Assembly: GCA_963667075.1 (NCBI GenBank)
Contig: OY762938.1
Coordinates: 558,001-622,000, forward strand
From: G963667075 sp963667075
Lineage (GTDB): Bacteria > Pseudomonadota > Alphaproteobacteria > Micavibrionales > Micavibrionaceae
Reading direction: 5' to 3'
Length of the DNA: 64,000 nucleotides
In this document: in pieces, positions 53,763-62,552 of the stretch
Layout: each line of letters opens with the position of its first letter
How positions within the stretch are numbered: the first letter of the stretch is position 1
Position numbers and translations under genes: made by a program
The notes under the pieces: model-generated
What the model was told of the DNA's origin: nothing
The model's database searches: none
The model's input: the letters and a program-made list of their open reading frames with translations, nothing else

Positions 53763-54385
53763 GCAAAGCAACCACTCTTATTATAGCACGACACGGCAAC
53801 ACTTTTGAAAAAGGTCAACCCCCGACAAGAGTCGGCGGCAGAACAGACTTGCCGCTGGTCGAGAGTGGCGAAGAACAAGCCCGAAAAATCGGACGTTTTC
53901 TATCCGCAACCGCAACATACCCGGATGTCATTTATGCCTCAAAACTAGAGCGGACATTGCAAACCGCAAAACTGGCCTTAAAAGAAGCCAAATACACAGA
54001 GCCTGTTTATGCGCTTGATATTTTCAACGAAATTGATTACGGCCCTGACGAAAATAAGACCGAAGAAGACGTTATCGCCCGGATAGGCAAACAAGCCATA
54101 GCAGACTGGGATGAACACGCTAAAGTCCCGGATGGGTGGCTCGTTGATCCAGACCAAATCATCAAAAACTGGCTGGATTTTGGCGAACATATTACAAAAG
54201 AAGATGAAGGTGATGTCGTCATGGTCGTGACATCAAACGGTATAGCCCGCTTCGCCCCTCATTTAACAGGTAACTTCGAAGGGTTTCGAAAAGAAAATGA
54301 CATTAAAATATCAACAGGTGCCCTTTGCATCCTGCACCACGATGGCAAAGTCTGGACAATAAAAGGCTGGAATATAAAACCTTAG
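53759..54385 (+). CDS. histidine phosphatase family protein (phosphoglycerate mutase-like)
   Basis: The 208-aa product carries the phospho-histidine motif LIIARHGNTFEKG near the N terminus, with later active-site residues in YASKLERTLQTAKLAL (Arg) and FNEIDYGPDENK (Glu). The second catalytic His is less clear; the VVMVVTSNGIARFAP block stands where TH/GH is usual and has Asn instead. It may therefore be catalytically weakened. Substrate unknown. It overlaps the ligase-like gene by four bases and ends the run that began with the YejA-like gene. Confidence 0.82.
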   Translation: MSKATTLIIARHGNTFEKGQPPTRVGGRTDLPLVESGEEQARKIGRFLSATATYPDVIYASKLERTLQTAKLALKEAKYTEPVYALDIFNEIDYGPDENKTEEDVIARIGKQAIADWDEHAKVPDGWLVDPDQIIKNWLDFGEHITKEDEGDVVMVVTSNGIARFAPHLTGNFEGFRKENDIKISTGALCILHHDGKVWTIKGWNIKP

Positions 54386-54401
54386 AAAAAGGTAAAGCGT
54401 A

Positions 54402-54803
54402 TTAAAATTCTCCAGCCTCATCTGATACGCCAGCGAGATCTTCAAGTGATGGCTCGTCATCCATGTCGTCATCGCCTTCACGTACTGCACGCTCTTCTTC
54501 TGTCGCTTTGGATACAATAGAATTCCATTCTTCTTCGCCATGCATAAGGTCGATGGCCTCATCGTCTTCGTCTCTTTGGATAATTCTTTGATGAGAGGCG
54601 ATAAGCTCCTCTTTCAGTTCCTCGACAGAAACGGTTTCTTCTGCAATTTCGCGCAATGACACAACAGGGTTTTTATCGTTATCGCGATCCACAGTCAAAG
54701 CCGCTCCCATCCCAATACGCCGGGCGCGCTGAGATGCTGCCATAACCAGCTCAAAACGATTAGAAACTCTTTCAACACAATCTTCAACGGTAACACGTGC
54801 CAT
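54402..54803 (-). CDS. rpoZ: DNA-directed RNA polymerase omega subunit
   Basis: Omega helps assemble RNA polymerase and forms part of a ppGpp site. The 133-aa product starts MARVTVEDCVERVSNRFELV, then AASQRARRIGMGA, the invariant core of the family. It is followed by NPVVSLREIAEETVSVEELKEELI. The C-terminal acidic extension (DDDMDDEPSLEDLAG) is typical of alphaproteobacterial omega. It lies convergent with the phosphatase-like gene. Confidence 0.96.
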   Translation of the reverse strand: MARVTVEDCVERVSNRFELVMAASQRARRIGMGAALTVDRDNDKNPVVSLREIAEETVSVEELKEELIASHQRIIQRDEDDEAIDLMHGEEEWNSIVSKATEEERAVREGDDDMDDEPSLEDLAGVSDEAGEF

Positions 54804-55001
54804 TTGATATATTCTTTCCTGCTATAGTTATTCCACCGCCCTGTATAAAAGGCTTCAACAAAAAAGGCAAGATTTTAATCACATCTACAAAAGCAATCAC
54901 TTTTAAATAATGATCGCGCGCCTCTTTTCCTTAATATTATTTTCATATTTCTAATATACTCTTTCTGACGGGTCAATAAACAAGGATGGAGTTGGGGTCA
55001 G

Positions 55002-55895
55002 ATGCCTTGGGTTTTTGCTGCTTATTTTGGGAATATTATTGAGCAACTTCTAATTACAGGCTTCCTGCACAGCCTGCAGCCTTTGCTCTTCATGGCAATC
55101 TTTTATATCTTTTCGGCTGTTTTCACCGGTATATGGTTTGCTTATTCATGTAAAAACGGATTAGCTGAAAAACTTCGCTTGTTTAGCGAACATAAAATAT
55201 GGTTTTCCCTTTATCTTGGCGGCAACATAGTGGGAAATGGCACCTGGTTTGCCTCTGTTTATATATCAGGCCTGAGCACAACTGCCGTCATTTTGTGTTT
55301 CACGCGTATCCTTATTGTCACTTATGCTTTTGTGTACATGAAGGACCGCTTCCCAGCGGATAAGGCTTTTGCTTTGTTTGTCAGTTTTATTGCCATTATC
55401 CTGTTTTCTCTGGCAGGAAAAGAACTTAATCAAAGCTGGGGCGCCCTGCTTGCCATTACGTCGTGCTTTGGTTATGCCACAAAAAGCATCGCTTCCAAAA
55501 AACTTATGCAGCTTGATGCCTGCCCTGCCACAGCAACCTTTGCGCGTCAGATCAGCCATGCTGTTTTATTTTCCGGGCTCGCACTACTTGGCACAGATCA
55601 CGCAGATATCTTCTTTTCAATAAACGGAACCATCCTTTCCGGTATTGTTCTGACCGCTTTTCTGGGGGGACTGCTGGTCAACATGTTCTCACTTTATGGT
55701 TTGCGCACAGTCAATCTGTCCAGTCACGAAGCCGTTATGGGCACAAAACCTGTCCTGATTGCAGCATTTGGTATCTTATTTTTTGGAGAGCAGCTCAGTC
55801 AGGAACAAATTGTACTGGCCGGTATTATCTTTTTGTCCTCTTTTTACTTCCTGACACAAAAGAGAAGACGCCTTCTGCCAGAGCAAATCGGTTAG
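55002..55895 (+). CDS. EamA/DMT-family membrane transporter
   Basis: The 297-aa product has about ten membrane helices in two repeats. The first repeat ends near LFVSFIAIILFSLAG and the second with EAVMGTKPVLIAAFGILFFGEQLSQEQIVLAGIIFLSSFYFL, the usual EamA pattern with a conserved Glu before the last helix. The substrate is unknown. It differs in sequence from the EamA gene at 5867-6760, so they are not recent duplicates. A GGAG-like site precedes the ATG. Confidence 0.85.
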   Translation: MPWVFAAYFGNIIEQLLITGFLHSLQPLLFMAIFYIFSAVFTGIWFAYSCKNGLAEKLRLFSEHKIWFSLYLGGNIVGNGTWFASVYISGLSTTAVILCFTRILIVTYAFVYMKDRFPADKAFALFVSFIAIILFSLAGKELNQSWGALLAITSCFGYATKSIASKKLMQLDACPATATFARQISHAVLFSGLALLGTDHADIFFSINGTILSGIVLTAFLGGLLVNMFSLYGLRTVNLSSHEAVMGTKPVLIAAFGILFFGEQLSQEQIVLAGIIFLSSFYFLTQKRRRLLPEQIG

Positions 55896-55919
55896 ATATA
55901 GCGCATAAATCCATGATCA

Positions 55920-55979
55920 TTTTATGTCGCATAAGCTATAAAACAGCGTTAATCGTTACATTCAATTTCACAATTGAAT
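55920..55979. repeat. intergenic repeat plus hairpin
   Basis: Bases 55920-55941 match 5754-5775 at 21 of 22 positions. A palindrome ATTCAATT-TCAC-AATTGAAT follows at 55960-55979, as a different hairpin follows the first copy. The rest of the 175-bp gap shows only the ribosome site of the next gene. Confidence 0.6.
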
Positions 55980-56070
55980 AACATCAAAATCGGTTGCTCC
56001 CTTAAATATAATATGTTAAGAACACCTCTTGTATGGGATTTAGTAGAAGGAATTACAGGAGTTATTATTA

Positions 56071-56751
56071 ATGTCTTCACCACTTAAAAAATTATTAGTC
56101 ATCGGTACGATGATTACAACATTTGCCTTGGCTGCGGGGACAACCGCTGCCTCAACGATTGAAACCACGATTAATTTTGATGATCTTCCTCCCTCCACAG
56201 CATATGATGCCCCCTATGTGGCTAATGATGGTTTTGTTATTAGCGGCCCTGATTTCCTTTGGAGGGAACCGTCAGGTGGTATACTGCAAAGCAGCGCTCC
56301 CCCCTCATTGGTTTTGACGCGTGGAGACGGTTCAGCCTTTGACTGGATTTCAATGGATGTTGCAGAAATATTTTGGGGCAAAGATTTACTGATGGTCGTC
56401 ACAGGGACCAAAAGCGATTCTTCGACTCTGACAGAGTATTTTGCCATGTTGGCAGATGAAGGGAGAACCTTCGAAACTATTACAGCTACAATGGATTTTT
56501 CAGATATAACCTCACTAACCTGGGACGCTTATAATTCTGCCAATGGTGATTTGCTTTTGCACGCATTTAATAATATTAAGGCCTCCTATGATGATGGCTC
56601 CACGACAAACCCAAACAACACAGTGCCAGAATCTGGCACAATCCTGCTGGCTGCTGCTGGTTTTGCTGGCGCAGCGTGGGTAGCTCGTCGTCGTGAAGAA
56701 GATGAAAATACCCCGCAAAATGGGCCTCAGCCACCAACACCGAAAGTGTAA
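56071..56751 (+). CDS. PEP-CTERM-like exported protein
   Basis: The 226-aa product has a signal peptide (KLLVIGTMITTFALAAGTTAA) and a soluble beta-rich domain (about 28-185). Near the C terminus it carries a sorting-type signal: VPESGTILLAAAGFAGAAW, then VARRREED. This matches the PEP-CTERM layout of a Pro-Glu motif, a membrane helix and an Arg cluster, with Ser in place of the usual second Pro. Unusually, a polar Pro/Asn/Gln-rich tail of about 15 residues follows the Arg cluster. PEP-CTERM proteins need an exosortase and often join an extracellular matrix; none is encoded here. AGGAG precedes the ATG. Confidence 0.72.
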   Translation: MSSPLKKLLVIGTMITTFALAAGTTAASTIETTINFDDLPPSTAYDAPYVANDGFVISGPDFLWREPSGGILQSSAPPSLVLTRGDGSAFDWISMDVAEIFWGKDLLMVVTGTKSDSSTLTEYFAMLADEGRTFETITATMDFSDITSLTWDAYNSANGDLLLHAFNNIKASYDDGSTTNPNNTVPESGTILLAAAGFAGAAWVARRREEDENTPQNGPQPPTPKV

Positions 56752-56760
56752 TTGATTCCG

Positions 56761-59040
56761 CTACTTTGATGTAGCAATATAGACCCCGTCCCAGTCTTCC
56801 TGCGGCGGGGTTTCTTTCATCTCAAGAATCCGTTCTTTGAATATATCGTAGTAACGGCCGACATATCCTGTTTCCCGATCTAATGTCGAACATTCTTCTA
56901 ATAAGGAGAGTGCTTTATCAAAAGCTTTTGCTCTATAAGCAGCGAGCATATCGTTATGTTTTTGGGCAAGCGTCTTAAAGGACTCGGCCTGTGCCAGTTT
57001 CTCATCTCCGATCAGGGTAAAGATTCTGACAGGTTCAAACTTTCCTTTCACACGCAACAAATCGAGTTCCAGCGTTGCAAAGGCTTGCGCTTCTTTTTGG
57101 GTTTCTTCTCCGATTAAAATATCAACACCGTATTGTTTGGTTTGTCCCTCAAGACGGGAGCCAAGATTCACGGCATCCCCCAGAACAGAATAGGCAAACC
57201 GTTTTCTGGAGCCCATATTGCCCACACTCGCAGGGCCTGTATTGATCCCGATTCCAGCCTTAAGAAGCAGCGGTTCCCGCCCCTCTTCTTTCGCTTTTTT
57301 AGCCCGGGCCTCATTGATCGGAGCCAACGCCTTATTCATTTCCAAGGCTGCACGACAGGCATTCTGTGCATGCTCTTCATCATCAAGCGGCGCATTCCAG
57401 AACGCCATCATGGCATCGCCCATATATTTATCAATCGTCCCCCTGTTCTCCATAACCAGATCAGACATCGGCGTCAGAAAATCGTTCATCAAGTGAATCA
57501 ACTCATCCGGTGCCAAGGATTCGGAAATAGTTGTAAAACTCCTGATATCGGAAAACATGATACTGATGCGCCGGATTTCTCCGCCCAGCTCCAGTTTTTC
57601 CGGATGGTCTGTCAGCTCTTTCATAAAGGCCGGAGAAATATAAAGACCAAAAGCCTGCTTGATATGTTTACGATCAGACTCCGAACGGATATAGGTCAAG
57701 AATGTTGCAACAAAAAAGAGCAACGCAACCGATAAGGCCGGATAAGACGGATCAAACAAAATGCCATATTGTGTATAAGCTTCCCATGCCCCCCAGAAAA
57801 TCAACTCAATAGAAATAATACAGACCAGTGCCAAAGACACAGCCCCAACAAAAGAGGTTAAAATAATAACGAGCAATCCCATGAAGAAAATAAAAAGGGC
57901 TTCGGCACCGCTCATGAAATCAGGCCGGCGCAAATAGTCACCCTGCAATATCTGCTCAATCACATTAAAATGGACTTCCACCCCCGGTACGAAAATATCA
58001 AGCGGCGTGGAACGAATATCCTTTAAGCCTTCCGCACTCGTACCAATCAAGACAATTTTATTCTTTATCCGCAAAGCGTCTTCCCGGTTTACGCGGTCAC
58101 CCAAAAATTTATGAGCACTGATATAATCTTTCTTTCCAAGTTCCCGGTAATGCACATTAAATGTACCGTGGTCATCAATCGGAATCTGATATTCATCACC
58201 CTTCATGCCAAACGTCAGATAATAGGGCAGCTCAAATATACCGCGTTCTTTCCTCTTTTTGATATAAATGGATTTAAACCTTGAAAGCGACACCCGAAAA
58301 GCCTCGAGAGAAAGGGCCGGATAGAGCGTTGGCTCTTCCTCCTTTTCAGGATTATATCCAGGAAACCCCAAAATAAGAGGCACCGTCCGCGCAATACCAT
58401 CACGGCTTGGTTCCAATATAAAGCTCCCGTTTCCTGCTGCATTTTTTGACAATACCGGCAAGTTTGTAGCGACCCCCGGCGGAGAAAAAACGCCCCTGTA
58501 TATAGCGTCCTTATCTGTGGGCGATAACTCTTTGTGAAAATAGATTGGCTTCGATAAATGAGGGGGACGAATCGTCTCATCTTTATCAGCTCCCACAAAT
58601 CCTGTCACAACATTCTTTGCTGCCTTGATTGACGCCGCCATACGCTCTTCATTAGAGGGAAGGCTTTTGAGCCCTTCTCTCAGCTCTTCCGGCAGGCTAT
58701 CCGCGATTAACGCCGGCGAGGTCCTGTCTTCTTCTGCAAAGACCATATCAAACGCGATTGCTTTGGCACCACTTTCATTAAGACGCTCAATCAGTTTTCC
58801 AACAACATGTCTCGGCCATGGCCACTGGCCCTGTTTAAGCAGAGAATGTTCGTCAATATCAACAATGATCACAGCATTCGTCCGCTCACGATGATACATT
58901 CTGTTGAACTGATCAAATGCTGTATATTTCAGTTTTTCCCTGAACTCATGCTTTGATTCACTAAACCAGACCGCGAGCAAAAGCAGGCCAAAAAGAAGGA
59001 TAAAATGGCTCCACCGATTGGTTAAAATTTTACCAACCAT
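56761..59040 (-). CDS. CHASE2-domain adenylate cyclase
   Basis: The 759-aa product has an N-terminal membrane helix (about 11-28) and a periplasmic CHASE2 sensor (about 35-380; VDIDEHSLLKQGQWPWPRHVVGKLIERL, VLIGTSAEGLKD). Three membrane helices follow (about 385-465), then a class III cyclase domain (about 500-680). Both metal-binding Asp are present (IMFSDIRSFTT, DKYMGDAMMAFWNAP), and the Lys in IDKYMGDA fits ATP specificity. LGDAVNLGSRLEG carries the transition-state Asn and Arg. The C-terminal part is TPR-like. It follows the HlyD-like gene by 10 bp, suggesting co-transcription with the type I exporter. Confidence 0.9.
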   Translation of the reverse strand: MVGKILTNRWSHFILLFGLLLLAVWFSESKHEFREKLKYTAFDQFNRMYHRERTNAVIIVDIDEHSLLKQGQWPWPRHVVGKLIERLNESGAKAIAFDMVFAEEDRTSPALIADSLPEELREGLKSLPSNEERMAASIKAAKNVVTGFVGADKDETIRPPHLSKPIYFHKELSPTDKDAIYRGVFSPPGVATNLPVLSKNAAGNGSFILEPSRDGIARTVPLILGFPGYNPEKEEEPTLYPALSLEAFRVSLSRFKSIYIKKRKERGIFELPYYLTFGMKGDEYQIPIDDHGTFNVHYRELGKKDYISAHKFLGDRVNREDALRIKNKIVLIGTSAEGLKDIRSTPLDIFVPGVEVHFNVIEQILQGDYLRRPDFMSGAEALFIFFMGLLVIILTSFVGAVSLALVCIISIELIFWGAWEAYTQYGILFDPSYPALSVALLFFVATFLTYIRSESDRKHIKQAFGLYISPAFMKELTDHPEKLELGGEIRRISIMFSDIRSFTTISESLAPDELIHLMNDFLTPMSDLVMENRGTIDKYMGDAMMAFWNAPLDDEEHAQNACRAALEMNKALAPINEARAKKAKEEGREPLLLKAGIGINTGPASVGNMGSRKRFAYSVLGDAVNLGSRLEGQTKQYGVDILIGEETQKEAQAFATLELDLLRVKGKFEPVRIFTLIGDEKLAQAESFKTLAQKHNDMLAAYRAKAFDKALSLLEECSTLDRETGYVGRYYDIFKERILEMKETPPQEDWDGVYIATSK

Positions 59041-59049
59041 CTCTTCCCC

Positions 59050-60360
59050 TTACCGTTCGGTAAATGCACGTTCACGGGCCCGTAAAATCGGTTTGGCGAG
59101 ATAGGTCAATATGGTCCTCTTGCCCGTAATAATTTCGATTTGCGCCACCATCCCCGGTGTAATCGGTAAAGGATGCGCCTCTGTGCCAAGATAATTTTTC
59201 TCGGTCTGTACCTCAACCTCAAAAGATACGTTTCCCTCCTGATCCGTCACGCTATTAGCACCGATACGGGTCAAGGTACCATCCAGAGCCCCGTAACGCT
59301 GCGAATCATAGGCTGTAATTTTTACTTTGACGGGCTGACCTTTTTTCAGGAATGCAATATCCTTTGGCTGCACCTTTGCTACTATTTTTAAGTCATCACC
59401 CACGGGGACGATTTCCATTAAACGCATGGCAGGTTCTACGATTCCGCCTTCCGTCTTTAACGCAATTTTATTAACGACACCATCCACAGGCGCACGCAGC
59501 TCCGCTCTGAACACGCGGTCTCCTATAGACTTCAAGCTTTCTTCAAGGGCCGCGATCTTGGTTTCTACAATATTAAGATCGCCAAGGGCCTGGGAACGGA
59601 ACTTATCAAATTTGTCTTCACGCTCCTTGTCCGATGATTTTAATTTCGCCTCAAGGCCAATCTTACGTTCTCTGGCCGCTTTCAGCGCACCATCCGTATC
59701 GTTCACTTCCCTTTTCAAGCGAATAAGGTCCATCTTGGACGCTGCTTTTTGTGCGACCATGCGCTGTGTTACCGACAGCTCTTCCCTTAAAAGTGACAAA
59801 TTGCCACTATGGCGGGAGATCTGTGCTTCCAGCTCATCCAGTTCTGCTTTTGTCTTTTTTGTATTTTCATCAAGTATAGAAAGCGCATTTTCGAACTCTT
59901 TTTGCCTGGATTCATACAACGCGACTTCATTTTTGGCAATATTAGAGCTCTTTTGTACAATTTCTTCTGGCATTGCGAGCTTTTTACCACTTGCCTCAGC
60001 CTCCAGACGCGCTTTTTGTGCTTTAAGGCTTAAAAAACGTGCTTCTGTCCCACGTTCTTCCGACGCAAAATCGACATCACTAATTCGGGCCACCACCTGT
60101 CCTTCTTTGACCATATCCCCTTCATGAACCATCAGTTCGGATAAAATACCGCCCTCCAGACTTTGAACAACCTTAATTTCCTGCGACGGCACAACCTGCC
60201 CTTGCCCGCGCGTCAGTTCCACAACTTTTGACAGACCCGCCCAGCAAAAGAAAAACAGCACAAGTCCGGCAATAGCATAGAGCAAAAGATTTGCACCAGG
60301 TGCCGTCTTCATGTGTTGCGCCGCTTTCAGAGCAGGCATGAAATCCGTCTCTGTACTCAT
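59050..60360 (-). CDS. HlyD-family type I secretion adaptor
   Basis: The 436-aa product is the periplasmic adaptor that links the ABC exporter to the TolC channel. One membrane helix lies at about residues 24-44. The lipoyl/barrel-sandwich half motif follows (QEIKVVQSLEGGILSELMVHEGDMVKEGQVVARI), then a long coiled-coil hairpin (about 110-270) and the second lipoyl half with FRAELRAPVDGVVNKIALKTEGGIVEPAMRLMEIVP. The C-terminal beta-barrel ends PITPGMVAQIEIITGKRTILTYLAKPI. It overlaps the ABC gene by four bases (ATGA). Confidence 0.93.
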   Translation of the reverse strand: MSTETDFMPALKAAQHMKTAPGANLLLYAIAGLVLFFFCWAGLSKVVELTRGQGQVVPSQEIKVVQSLEGGILSELMVHEGDMVKEGQVVARISDVDFASEERGTEARFLSLKAQKARLEAEASGKKLAMPEEIVQKSSNIAKNEVALYESRQKEFENALSILDENTKKTKAELDELEAQISRHSGNLSLLREELSVTQRMVAQKAASKMDLIRLKREVNDTDGALKAARERKIGLEAKLKSSDKEREDKFDKFRSQALGDLNIVETKIAALEESLKSIGDRVFRAELRAPVDGVVNKIALKTEGGIVEPAMRLMEIVPVGDDLKIVAKVQPKDIAFLKKGQPVKVKITAYDSQRYGALDGTLTRIGANSVTDQEGNVSFEVEVQTEKNYLGTEAHPLPITPGMVAQIEIITGKRTILTYLAKPILRARERAFTER

Positions 60361-62552
60361 GGGGTTGCCCCTCCTCCGCTTCCGCTCTGACCAGACAGCT
60401 TTAACAGCACCTGATCCCTTGGACCATCAATAGCAATTTTACCCCCTTCAACCATAATCAAACGATCAACCAACTGTAACAAAGAGGTTCGGTGCGTAAT
60501 GAGAATGAGTGTCCTGTCCTGTACTTCCTTCCTGATATGCCGTAAAAACGCTTCTTCCGCCTGTACATCCATGGCATTGGTGGGTTCATCACAAATATAC
60601 ACTTCAGGCTTTAGCAACATAGCCCGCGCAAGAGCCACAGCCTGCCGCTGACCTCCGCTCAAGCCTTCTCCACGCTCACCGACCGGAGCATCATAGCCCA
60701 TAGGGTGGGAAGATATAAAGTCATGAACGCCGGCCGCTTTGGCTGCCGCCAGTATCTCTTCTTCTGTCGCTTGCGGAAGACTGGCGGTAATATTATCGCG
60801 CACGGTTCCTCTGAACAACACAACGTCTTGCGCAATATAGGCCATATGCCGGCGCAGATCTGCAGGATCAAGCTGTCTGTAATCTGTATCATCAGCCAGA
60901 ATCGTACCTTCATCAGGCTCGTACAATCCCATCATCAGGCGGGCTATCGTACTCTTGCCAGACCCTATACGGCCGATAATTCCGACTTTTTCGCCGGCCT
61001 GAATATTAAAAGAGACCCCATCCAACACCTTTCGATCAATACCGGGATAGGAAAAAGACACATTATTCAGACAAAGCTTCCCTTTGAGATCAGGCCTGTG
61101 GAGAAATTGTTTACCATCAGGCCGCTCGACCGGTTTATCCATAAAATCAGCCAACATTTTCAGCGATCTTTTTGCCTGATGGAAACGGCTTATCAGGTTT
61201 GCTACCTGCCCAACCGGCGACAAAGCGCGTCCGGATAAAATCACACACGCAATAAGGCCGCCTGTGCTCAAAGAACCGTCTCTTACAAGATACATCCCCA
61301 TTAAAACAATGATAATAGACGTACTCTGCTGGCAGAAGGTCGCTATATTAGCCGCCATAGCCGATATAAAACGCGTTCTCTGAGATAAAAGGGCCGACTC
61401 CCCGACATGATGCCCATATCTTGCACGCATCCGACGATCAGCACCAATGGCTTTTATCGTTTCAAGACCATGAATGGTTTCAACGAGAAGACCGTGTTTG
61501 ACCTCTGCCGATGTCATCGTTTTCCTGACAGAGGTTTTTAAAGGGATTTGCAACAGCACGCCCGCTGTAACAACAATCCCGATCAACAAAAGAATTATGA
61601 GAGCGACTCCCCCGCCAATCCAGTAGACCACCGTTATAAAAAACAAACTAAACGGCAGATCCACAAGCCCCGTAATCGTGGCAGAGGTCATAAAATCCCG
61701 TACAGAATCAAAATCCCGCAGCATATTCGCAAAAGAACCGCTTGAGGCAGGCCGCTCTGATAAACGCATATTTAACAGCTGGTCATAGACCCGGCTTGCC
61801 GCACTGACATCAATACGCCTTCCGGCAAAATCAATAAAATAGCCCCGCAGCGTCCGAATAATAAAATCGAACACAAAAATAGTTAAAGCGCCCAGCCCCA
61901 GCACCCAGCCCGTTTCGATTGAACTGCTTGGAATAACACGATCATAAACCGTCATGATATAAATCGGACTCACCAGACCGAACAGGTTAATCAAAAAAGA
62001 GGCCAGAACAACCCTGGCATATATCCCCTTATTCTTCCAAAAGGGCCCCCAGAACCAATGTTTCCCTATATCCAGCTTCCAGTCATTTTCTTGTGCAGCA
62101 GGATCCGCAAAAGAAGTGCTCATATGCACATAAATAGCATACCCCGTAAAAAGCCCTTTTAGCTCTTTTTCCGTAACAGAAATAACCCTCCCCTTTTCCG
62201 GGTCAAAGAGTCTGTCTCTTGATAACAGAACACAGGCCTTGTCCTTCCCTGTAATTAAAACACAAGGCAGAACATCTTCATGAATCTGAGAGAATGCGGC
62301 TTTTTTTACAATTTTTGTATCAAGCCCCAAACGCGCCGCTGCATCACAAAACAGATCAGGCCCCATACCTTTTTCATCATAAGGCAGACCTGAAATAATG
62401 GCCTCAGCCGATCGTGCTCTGCCATAATGAGTCGTTAAATAGACAAGACAATGAAGAAGAGAATCCACCGGCCGTAGCCCCCTCCCCTCTTTTCTTTTTT
62501 TATTATCCGCACTATCCGTTTCGATTTCACTCTTGCTCGGTTTGTTCATCAT
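60357..62552 (-). CDS. type I secretion ABC transporter (LssB/LapB-like)
   Basis: The 731-aa product has an N-terminal C39-peptidase-like domain (about 25-150; LLHCLVYLTTHYGRARSAEAI) without the catalytic Cys, so it would dock a substrate and not cleave it. Six membrane helices span about 170-450. The ATPase domain has Walker A GIIGRIGSGKSTIARLM, signature GLSGGQRQAVALARAML and Walker B EVYICDEPTNAMD. This layout is that of LapB/LssB exporters of large RTX adhesins. I chose the ATG at 62552, which overlaps the TolC-like gene by 26 bases; an ATG at 62585 would add 11 residues. Confidence 0.92.
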   Translation of the reverse strand: MMNKPSKSEIETDSADNKKRKEGRGLRPVDSLLHCLVYLTTHYGRARSAEAIISGLPYDEKGMGPDLFCDAAARLGLDTKIVKKAAFSQIHEDVLPCVLITGKDKACVLLSRDRLFDPEKGRVISVTEKELKGLFTGYAIYVHMSTSFADPAAQENDWKLDIGKHWFWGPFWKNKGIYARVVLASFLINLFGLVSPIYIMTVYDRVIPSSSIETGWVLGLGALTIFVFDFIIRTLRGYFIDFAGRRIDVSAASRVYDQLLNMRLSERPASSGSFANMLRDFDSVRDFMTSATITGLVDLPFSLFFITVVYWIGGGVALIILLLIGIVVTAGVLLQIPLKTSVRKTMTSAEVKHGLLVETIHGLETIKAIGADRRMRARYGHHVGESALLSQRTRFISAMAANIATFCQQSTSIIIVLMGMYLVRDGSLSTGGLIACVILSGRALSPVGQVANLISRFHQAKRSLKMLADFMDKPVERPDGKQFLHRPDLKGKLCLNNVSFSYPGIDRKVLDGVSFNIQAGEKVGIIGRIGSGKSTIARLMMGLYEPDEGTILADDTDYRQLDPADLRRHMAYIAQDVVLFRGTVRDNITASLPQATEEEILAAAKAAGVHDFISSHPMGYDAPVGERGEGLSGGQRQAVALARAMLLKPEVYICDEPTNAMDVQAEEAFLRHIRKEVQDRTLILITHRTSLLQLVDRLIMVEGGKIAIDGPRDQVLLKLSGQSGSGGGATP

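Noticed and set aside
59426..60127. 233-aa Ser-rich frame opposite the HlyD-like gene
   Set aside because: It is the mirror of a well-supported coiled-coil gene; the Ser/Arg/Ala bias comes from the opposite strand's codon use.
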